From CAWBKV01 sp041946675 (GTDB lineage: Archaea > Halobacteriota > Methanosarcinia > Methanotrichales > Methanotrichaceae): a stretch of DNA of 7,605 bases. The notes under the pieces are model-generated. The model was not told the origin of the DNA, made no database searches, and worked only from the letters and a program-made list of their open reading frames with translations. The position numbers were made by a program, and so were the translations under genes. Each line of letters begins with the position of its first letter. The first letter of the stretch is position 1. Below, piece by piece: positions 1 through 4,594 of the stretch. Location: the NCBI GenBank assembly GCA_041946675.1, contig JBHGAU010000103.1, positions 1-7,605 of the forward strand, read 5' to 3'.

Positions 1-15
1 CTGGAGAGAGGTTTA

Positions 16-234
16 ATGGGTCAGAGACCGCTTGATATTCTGAATGAATCACTGAATGGACCTGTCATAGTCAAGCTCAAAGATGGAAGGGCATTCAGGG
101 GAGAATTGCAGGGTTACGATATTCATATGAACCTCGTGCTTGATAACACTGAGGAAATTGCAGAAGGAGCCGTCGCACGCAAGATCGGGACTGTGATCGT
201 GCGAGGAGACAATGTAGTATATATTTCACCATGA
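16..234 (+). CDS. Archaeal Sm-like (LSm) RNA-binding protein
   Basis: A 72-residue protein, the usual length of archaeal Sm proteins. These form a heptameric ring that binds U-rich RNA and act in RNA processing or turnover in the cytoplasm. The Sm1 motif spans about residues 16-46 and Sm2 about 58-71 (IGTVIVRGDNVVYIS). Residues H37, N39 and R63 fall at the same numbers as the uridine-pocket residues known from Archaeoglobus Sm1, which supports both the family and the chosen ATG. A purine-rich Shine-Dalgarno (GGAG at 3-6, within GGAGAGAGGT) precedes the start. It is the first gene seen of a three-gene operon with L37e and purF; the LSm-L37e pair is a known archaeal arrangement. The operon promoter lies outside the window. 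Confidence 0.97.
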   Translation: MGQRPLDILNESLNGPVIVKLKDGRAFRGELQGYDIHMNLVLDNTEEIAEGAVARKIGTVIVRGDNVVYISP

Positions 235-238
235 GGTG
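233..238 (+). promoter_or_regulatory. Shine-Dalgarno of L37e overlapping the LSm stop
   Basis: GAGGTG begins inside the TGA stop codon (232-234) of the Sm-like gene and lies 7 nt before the L37e ATG. A ribosome ending on the first gene would sit on the binding site of the second, which suggests translational coupling (inference). Confidence 0.8.
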
Positions 239-245
239 TTTCTAG

Positions 246-416
246 ATGACCAAGGGTACCCCATCAATGGGCAGGCGCCACAAGAGAACTCATATCAGAT
301 GCAGGCGTTGTGGCAGTATCTCATTCAACTTCAAAAGAAAAGTATGCGTAAAATGCGGCTTTGGAAGAACAACAAAGCTCAGAAGCTATAAGTGGATGAG
401 AAAAGCCGGCTACTAG
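246..416 (+). CDS. rpl37e: Large-subunit ribosomal protein L37e
   Basis: This 56-residue gene was found by direct translation. The product begins MTKGTPSMGRRHKRTHIRCR and is strongly basic. Two CxxC pairs (C19/C22 and C34/C37) form the zinc ribbon of the L37e family, a small rRNA-binding protein of the archaeal and eukaryotic large ribosomal subunit. Length and the TPSMGRRHKRTH opening match the family, and the ending with RSYKWMRKAGY is also typical. The ATG has a GAGGTG Shine-Dalgarno 7 nt upstream that overlaps the stop of the Sm-like gene. Its own TAG stop overlaps the purF Shine-Dalgarno in turn, so the three genes are very probably one transcript. Confidence 0.97.
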   Translation: MTKGTPSMGRRHKRTHIRCRRCGSISFNFKRKVCVKCGFGRTTKLRSYKWMRKAGY

Positions 417-419
417 GTG
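415..419 (+). promoter_or_regulatory. Shine-Dalgarno deciding the purF TTG start
   Basis: AGGTG overlaps the TAG stop of L37e (414-416) and lies 7 nt before the TTG at 427. There is no upstream in-frame ATG or GTG between the L37e stop and 427, and the catalytic cysteine is already codon 5. This site therefore fixes TTG as the start. Confidence 0.75.
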
Positions 420-426
420 TCCTAAG

Positions 427-1863
427 TTGCATGATGCCTGTGGCGTAGTTGGGATCTCTCTTCGGAATCCCGATGACAACAACGTGGCAAAATCGATATA
501 TTACTCGCTTTATGCACTACAGCATCGTGGACAGGAGGCTGCCGGCATATCTGTCCACGACGGCAAATCGATACGCAGCCACAGGGGCATGGGGCTTGTT
601 TCTGAGGTCTTTGATGAAGCGCAGATAAGCCTTTTAAGAGGATCTGTGGGCATAGGCCATGTGCGCTATCCTACCACCGGCAGATCGTGTATAGAGAACA
701 GCCAGCCTCTTCTTATCAAATATAAAGAAGGGGCCATAGCTGTTGCACATAACGGCAATTTGGTAAACTCCGCCCAGCTCAGGGAGCAGCTAGAGCAGGT
801 CGGAGACATCTTTTATTCGACCTCAGATACGGAGGTCATAGCGCATCTCTTTGTGAAGGAGCTCCTCAGGCATGACCTCCAGGATGCGATCAGAGCGGTA
901 ATGCGCACTATAACCGGCTCATATTCTCTGGTATTCCTGTTTGGAGATGCTGTTCTGGCGGTGCGTGACCCTCTCGGCATCAAGCCACTCTGCATAGGAG
1001 AGCTTGAATCAGGACTTGTTGTGGCCTCGGAGAGCGTTGCAATAGATACGCTGAACGGCAAATTGATCCGTGACGTAAAGCCCGGCGAGCTTGTAATTCT
1101 TCATCATGGTGAGATGAAAAGCTATCAGGTTGTAAATAATTCAAACCCGGCGCATTGCGTCTTCGAGTATATTTACTTTGCAAGGCCCGATAGCATAATG
1201 GATGGCCACCTCATATATGATGTTAGAGTGAATATAGGCGCTAACCTCGCTGAAGAACACCCAGCTGATGCAGATACAATTACCCCTATACCCGATTCTG
1301 GAATAACCCTGGCAATAGGCTATCATCATCGCTCTGGCATAAGTTATCGTGAATGCCTTATGAAAAATAGGTATATTGGAAGGACTTTCATCATGCCAGA
1401 CCAGAATATGCGTGAGACCGCAGTGCGGCTGAAGATGAATATTATCAGGCCCAATATTGAAGGCCATAAGCTGATTCTTGTAGATGACAGTATAGTTCGA
1501 GGCACGACAAGCCGCAGGATCGTGGACATGGTCAGAAAGGCCGGAGCCCAGGCAGTACATGTGCGCATCGGAAGCCCGCCCATACTCGCGCCATGCTACT
1601 TGGGCATAGATATGGCCAGCCGCGAGGAATTGATAGCAGCCTATAAGACTATCTCAGGGGTCGAGGCTGTAATCCAGGCCGACTCCTTAGGGTATGTGAG
1701 CCATGATGGCCTCGTCAAGGCAATAGGCATACCGGCAGATCATCTCTGCATGGGCTGTCTCACCGGCATATACCCGCTGGAGATACCAGGCGAGAAATGC
1801 GTGGCTGCTCAGACAAAGCTGACGGAATACCTTGATTCTGATCCTCTGAAAGGTCAAACATAA
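427..1863 (+). CDS. purF: Amidophosphoribosyltransferase (glutamine PRPP amidotransferase)
   Basis: A 478-residue enzyme that catalyses the first committed step of purine synthesis, making phosphoribosylamine from PRPP and glutamine. The N-terminal class II glutaminase domain (about 1-235) has nucleophile C5 after a four-residue leader that is normally removed, plus HVRYPTTG (78-85), AHNGNL (107-112) and STSDTEV (131-137). The C-terminal phosphoribosyltransferase domain carries the PRPP loop LVDDSIVRGTT (351-361). Four cysteines, C244, C390, C441 and C444, match the spacing of the 4Fe-4S ligands of the Bacillus-type enzyme, so an oxygen-sensitive cluster is expected, in keeping with an anaerobe. 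The start is TTG, set by an AGGTG site 7 nt upstream. It is the last gene of the LSm-L37e-purF operon and looks intact. Confidence 0.97.
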   Translation: MHDACGVVGISLRNPDDNNVAKSIYYSLYALQHRGQEAAGISVHDGKSIRSHRGMGLVSEVFDEAQISLLRGSVGIGHVRYPTTGRSCIENSQPLLIKYKEGAIAVAHNGNLVNSAQLREQLEQVGDIFYSTSDTEVIAHLFVKELLRHDLQDAIRAVMRTITGSYSLVFLFGDAVLAVRDPLGIKPLCIGELESGLVVASESVAIDTLNGKLIRDVKPGELVILHHGEMKSYQVVNNSNPAHCVFEYIYFARPDSIMDGHLIYDVRVNIGANLAEEHPADADTITPIPDSGITLAIGYHHRSGISYRECLMKNRYIGRTFIMPDQNMRETAVRLKMNIIRPNIEGHKLILVDDSIVRGTTSRRIVDMVRKAGAQAVHVRIGSPPILAPCYLGIDMASREELIAAYKTISGVEAVIQADSLGYVSHDGLVKAIGIPADHLCMGCLTGIYPLEIPGEKCVAAQTKLTEYLDSDPLKGQT

Positions 1864-1873
1864 TTATTTTTTA
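1864..1873 (+). terminator. Oligo-T transcription stop after purF
   Basis: A run of six T (1867-1872) lies directly behind the purF stop, without a stem-loop. Archaeal RNA polymerase stops at such tracts, so this is a plausible but weak end of the operon. Confidence 0.4.
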
Positions 1874-2132
1874 TACAAAGTATGTTTACTATTTGCCTAG
1901 TGTTTAAGCAGCTTAGCCCGCAAGGAAAAATATCATCAAATTGACTATCGAATTGATGTTGATTGCTTCAATTTATAATTGTTTGTTTTAGCCCCTTTAA
2001 AAAGCAATATGAAGTTCAGCCATATAATCCTAATATTTATTTGGATAATAACATATGGCAAATATTATTATTATGTATTCAAAATTAATTCAATCGAAGA
2101 AGAAAGAACCTATTAACGACTTATAGGAATCC
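1874..2132. other. AT-rich intergenic spacer, no gene seen
   Basis: About 260 bases between purF and the DUF1059 gene. I find no RNA gene and no convincing coding frame. The only structure is a 7-bp inverted repeat (AAATTGA at 1938-1944 and TCAATTT at 1968-1974) with a 23-nt spacer, which is not remarkable in sequence this rich in A and T. Confidence 0.6.
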
Positions 2133-2140
2133 TTATAAAT
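2133..2140 (+). promoter_or_regulatory. TATA box of the DUF1059 gene
   Basis: TTATAAAT lies 24 to 31 nt before the ATG at 2164. With the usual archaeal spacing of about 25 nt from TATA to start site, transcription would begin at or within a few bases of the ATG. This fits the lack of any Shine-Dalgarno, so the mRNA is probably leaderless (inference). Confidence 0.6.
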
Positions 2141-2163
2141 GTTGAATAGGATAGTAATAATAT

Positions 2164-2382
2164 ATGGCCCAAAATCAGTATAAAGAATTGATGGAATGTA
2201 TTTCCTTTGGCGGGGACACAGCTGCAAATTGCGGATTTCGAGTGAGGGCAAAGACCGAAGATGAGGTTATGGAGCATGCAAAATTGCATGCGAAGCAGGC
2301 TCATGGCGTAGAAAAGATATCATCTGAAGATGAGAATAGAATAAGATCTAAAATTAAAACTGTGGATATGCCGGAAAAATAA
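2164..2382 (+). CDS. Small DUF1059 family protein
   Basis: A 72-residue soluble protein with the pattern of DUF1059: C12, then NCGFRVRAKTEDEV (22-35), then a helix with H38, H42 and H47. The two cysteines and three histidines suggest metal binding, but the family has no established function and I do not assign one. There is no signal peptide or membrane segment. The ATG has no ribosome binding site but a TATA box at the right distance for a leaderless transcript. The gene stands alone, converging with the transporter gene downstream; each has its own T-rich stop. A broken relative of this gene lies about 2 kb away at 4442-4551, just before the trehalose gene. Confidence 0.88.
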   Translation: MAQNQYKELMECISFGGDTAANCGFRVRAKTEDEVMEHAKLHAKQAHGVEKISSEDENRIRSKIKTVDMPEK

Positions 2383-2431
2383 GAGATCAATTATTTACTT
2401 TTAATAAAGAGAAAAGTACTTCATTGGCTTA

Positions 2432-2445
2432 TGTTTTTTTTATTT
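2432..2445 (+). terminator. Oligo-T stop of the DUF1059 gene
   Basis: Eight T in a row (2434-2441), then A and three more T, about 50 nt after the stop codon. This is a typical archaeal poly-T terminator. It sits between two convergent genes, where a stop is expected. Confidence 0.55.
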
Positions 2446-2511
2446 ACCTTGGATTATTTGTAATATTGTGAACTTGAATTGCCTGCGAATAAATATCAAA
2501 AATAAATCGAA

Positions 2512-2524
2512 AATAAAAAAAAAG
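2512..2524 (-). terminator. Oligo-T stop of the transporter gene
   Basis: Read on the minus strand, nine T (plus-strand A-run 2515-2523) follow the transporter stop codon within a few bases, and more T-rich sequence continues to about 2490. It is the counterpart of the stop at 2434-2441 for the convergent gene. Confidence 0.5.
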
Positions 2525-2526
2525 TT

Positions 2527-3870
2527 TTAAGTAGTTGCTGCCTTAGTCGTTGCCGTTGTTGCTGGCGTCTTAGTAGGCGGCTTCATCAGAGTAAAGGCAA
2601 TTACTAGGCCTATCGCGGCCAGCACGGCAACTACCAGGAAGAACGACTGATAGGCGTTCAAGAATGTGGCGCCTGCTGGAACCACAGTAGTGGCGGCAAT
2701 CTCAGCAGAGACGATGCCTCCTATCACAGCGCCAACTCCGTAGGCGGTAAACATTAGACCGTAGTTCTTGGCATTGTCCTTCATTCCAAAGTAAGATGCT
2801 GTAGCAGCTGGTCCTATAGCCAGCCAGGCACCGAGGCAGCCCCAGAGGAGGCAGAAGGTAACTATGAATGCCGCGACTGAGGAATACATCGTATACTGCA
2901 ACAAGCACGCCACTATAATACCCACAAACGTGATCATCGCTGCATTTCTGGGCGTCAGCTTATCCGTCAGCGTTCCAAAGACAGGTCTTGCTGCACCGTT
3001 GAATATGGCAAATGGAAGGATCAACTGGAATGTCAGTGCGGTTATATCAGCAGCTTTCATGCCTGCGTTTGTCATTACCTCTTTGCCGACCGGTCCAACT
3101 ATTCCGATAGCTGTCAGCCCGGCCAAGGCACCTATAGTATAGCACAGCCAGAGTCCCTTAAATGCGCTGGTCTTGACCATCTCGTTGCGCATGAAGTCAA
3201 CCTTCGGGGCTGCTCCAGCAGCAGGAGCTGGCGGAGCCCAGCCGGCCGGCTTCCAGCCTGCAGGCGGGAACTTCAGGAACAATGAGCATACTATAGTGAC
3301 AATGATGAATATTATGCCGTAAATCTGCAGTATAGGCATTATTGTCATGCCTGCGCCCTTCAGGTATAGCGTTGCATATGAGATCAATGCCGATGAGAAG
3401 CCGAAGCCCAGCACCGTCAGGCCTACCGCCATGCCGCGCTTATCAGGGAACCATTGCGCTGAACACTGAATTGGGACGTTATAAGCAATGCCTACGCCAA
3501 TTCCGCCTATGACGGCATACAATGGTATGAGCATTGTTGGCGATGTGGCATATGATGCTGCGAGCCAGCCAACGCCAGTTAAGAATCCACCGATCATCCC
3601 TACCTTCTTGGGACCCATCTTAGTGATGTAGGGTCCGACCAGAGGCATGGTAAGGGCGAATAACAGCAGGAATATGATAAAAGGCCACGTCATATCAAGC
3701 GCACTTGGACCCTTTGTAGCCGGATCCGAGATGGCCATCAAGCTCTTGAAATAATTTGAAATATCTCCTCTTACTGCACCATAAGCGTAAATGGCACCAA
3801 GACAAAGCTGAATTATGATGCCTAAGATTACTATCATCCACCGCCCTCCGGGCGGTTCACCATTTGCCAT
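2527..3870 (-). CDS. MFS transporter, OFA (oxalate/formate antiporter) type
   Basis: A 447-residue integral membrane protein with about 12 predicted membrane helices. Features of the OFA family of the major facilitator superfamily are RWMIVILGIIIQLCLGAIYAYG in helix 1 (10-31), the loop GPYITKMGPKKVG (79-91), the segment WFPDKRGMAVGL (140-151) and a second-half loop FGTLTDKLTPRNA (298-310). The halves are joined by a cytoplasmic Pro/Ala-rich loop (about 200-232), and the tail (430-447) is rich in Thr, Ala and Lys. Substrate is not readable from sequence; the family moves small organic acids such as oxalate and formate, so a monocarboxylate is plausible. I chose ATG at 3870 because GAGGG lies 8 nt before it. 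A TTG at 3894 would add eight residues but lacks a good binding site. Confidence 0.93.
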   Translation of the reverse strand: MANGEPPGGRWMIVILGIIIQLCLGAIYAYGAVRGDISNYFKSLMAISDPATKGPSALDMTWPFIIFLLLFALTMPLVGPYITKMGPKKVGMIGGFLTGVGWLAASYATSPTMLIPLYAVIGGIGVGIAYNVPIQCSAQWFPDKRGMAVGLTVLGFGFSSALISYATLYLKGAGMTIMPILQIYGIIFIIVTIVCSLFLKFPPAGWKPAGWAPPAPAAGAAPKVDFMRNEMVKTSAFKGLWLCYTIGALAGLTAIGIVGPVGKEVMTNAGMKAADITALTFQLILPFAIFNGAARPVFGTLTDKLTPRNAAMITFVGIIVACLLQYTMYSSVAAFIVTFCLLWGCLGAWLAIGPAATASYFGMKDNAKNYGLMFTAYGVGAVIGGIVSAEIAATTVVPAGATFLNAYQSFFLVVAVLAAIGLVIAFTLMKPPTKTPATTATTKAATT

Positions 3871-3930
3871 AATTTTAACCCTCTTCAAATCCAAATCATG
3901 ATTTATTTGTTCTTATACAATACGTAAAAT

Positions 3931-3949
3931 AAATATAATCCTATATAAC
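3931..3949 (-). promoter_or_regulatory. Probable TATA region of the transporter gene
   Basis: On the minus strand TTATATAG (3942-3949) and ATTATATTTA (3931-3940) are both TATA-like and lie 60-80 nt before the ATG at 3870. Either would give a leader of roughly 35-50 nt that contains the Shine-Dalgarno. I cannot tell which is used. Confidence 0.4.
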
Positions 3950-3959
3950 CCTCGTGATA

Positions 3960-4441
3960 ATTATGACCTTCTGTTTAGACCCCTCCTCTGCGTGCCAATT
4001 ACCTTTGAATGATTATTGGATTAACGGGCTATAGCTATGCCTCACACCTATTTAAATTTGGCGCCAATTATCGCAATTATACATTATAATATTAAGCAGA
4101 TTGCTTCCGTAATCACTTGAACAAATGTTTTCTCCATTCTATGCATAGCGGTTTCAATAGCCAGGATATTATGTATATCACTATAATCCTTGTATTTCTC
4201 TGGGAAACCACTGATAGTTATATTGATTACAATTGCAGAGATATCCCGTAAGTTAAAAGATAGAGTGTTTAAATAGATTTTAGGAGAGTATGAATGCTAC
4301 CTGATAGAAAAAGGGATTGCCGAGAGATCGATCTGTTCGATAAGACCTAATGAGACGTTGCACATGGAATATTAATAACGTTTTTATCTCTACAGGCGGA
4401 TAATAAGACTATAGTCCGAAAGGACTATAAAGAATATATTT
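3960..4441. other. Long spacer between divergent genes, no intact gene
   Basis: About 480 bases with no complete gene. On the minus strand a frame is open from 4296 to its stop at 4084-4086 (70 codons) with protein-like composition, e.g. SGFPEKYKDY, but the first ATG comes only at 4146; it could be a gene remnant. On the plus strand a TTTAAAT box (4051-4057) is followed by the palindrome TTGGCGCCAA (4058-4067), a possible operator without a recognisable gene behind it. A second TATA-like site (TTTAAATAG, 4268-4276) and AGGAG (4282-4286) precede only an 18-codon frame (4294-4350). Confidence 0.45.
4410..4429. repeat. Perfect 8-bp inverted repeat with GAAA loop
   Basis: TATAGTCC (4410-4417), loop GAAA (4418-4421), then GGACTATA (4422-4429). 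As RNA this makes an 8-bp stem closed by a GNRA tetraloop. The left arm is also part of a 10-bp palindrome, GACTATAGTC (4407-4416). No T-run follows, so it is not a standard terminator. The right arm merges into CTATAAAG, a possible TATA box, so it could also be a DNA operator. Confidence 0.7.
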
Positions 4442-4551
4442 GTGGTCGTATTTACAGGGATTAGCATCTTTCAGGTTCGCGCAAAGACCGAGGCAGAGGT
4501 TAGGGCATATGCAAAAAAAAATCAATAGAGTCAGTTAGTACGGATAAATAA
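4442..4551 (+). pseudogene. Broken DUF1059 paralog
   Basis: Codons 4469-4519 read FQVRAKTEAEVRAYAKK, which lines up with FRVRAKTEDEVMEHAKL of the intact DUF1059 protein at 2164-2382; 10 of the first 16 positions are identical. The frame stops at TAG (4526-4528) right after a run of nine A (4513-4521). Adding one A to that run restores the reading SIESVSTDK up to TAA at 4549-4551, which resembles GVEKISSED in the intact protein, so a slip in the A-run is likely (inference). The cysteines and histidines of the family are missing, and no good start is seen (GTG at 4442 at best). It lies just ahead of the trehalose gene, and its 3' end overlaps the presumed promoter of that gene. Confidence 0.65.
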
Positions 4552-4556
4552 TATAT
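4544..4556 (+). promoter_or_regulatory. Possible TATA box of the trehalose gene
   Basis: ATAAATAATATAT lies about 40-50 nt before the ATG at 4595 and would give a leader of roughly 20 nt that begins close to the small hairpin at 4572-4584. It overlaps the end of the broken DUF1059 gene. The region is AT-rich, so the assignment is tentative. Confidence 0.4.
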
Positions 4557-4571
4557 GCCATTATGTATTAT

Positions 4572-4584
4572 CACCTGCCAGGTG
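4572..4584 (+). promoter_or_regulatory. Shine-Dalgarno held in a small hairpin
   Basis: CACCT (4572-4576), loop GCC, AGGTG (4580-4584). The right arm is the only good Shine-Dalgarno for the trehalose gene, 10 nt before its ATG, and the left arm is its exact complement. A 5-bp stem could damp initiation; whether it regulates is unknown. Confidence 0.45.
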
Positions 4585-4594
4585 CAGATGCTAT

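Noticed and set aside
1141..1560. Minus-strand 139-codon open frame inside purF
   Set aside because: It is antisense to conserved purF codons, including the PRPP loop, and has no recognisable motif.
1938..1974. 7-bp inverted repeat in the purF downstream spacer
   Set aside because: Short arms of A and T with a long spacer are expected by chance in such sequence.
2055..2126. 23-codon frame (MANIIIMYSK...) in the purF downstream spacer
   Set aside because: Short, no ribosome site, composition explained by AT-rich sequence.
2864..3142. Plus-strand 92-codon open frame inside the transporter
   Set aside because: Antisense shadow of membrane-helix codons of a clear MFS gene.
3871..3894. Eight-residue N-terminal extension of the transporter from a TTG codon
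   Set aside because: The ATG at 3870 has GAGGG at 8 nt, while the TTG has no comparable site and the extra residues add nothing conserved.
4294..4350. 18-codon frame (MLPDRKRDCREIDLFDKT) behind AGGAG
   Set aside because: Too short to judge, no family recognised; kept only as a remark in the spacer entry.
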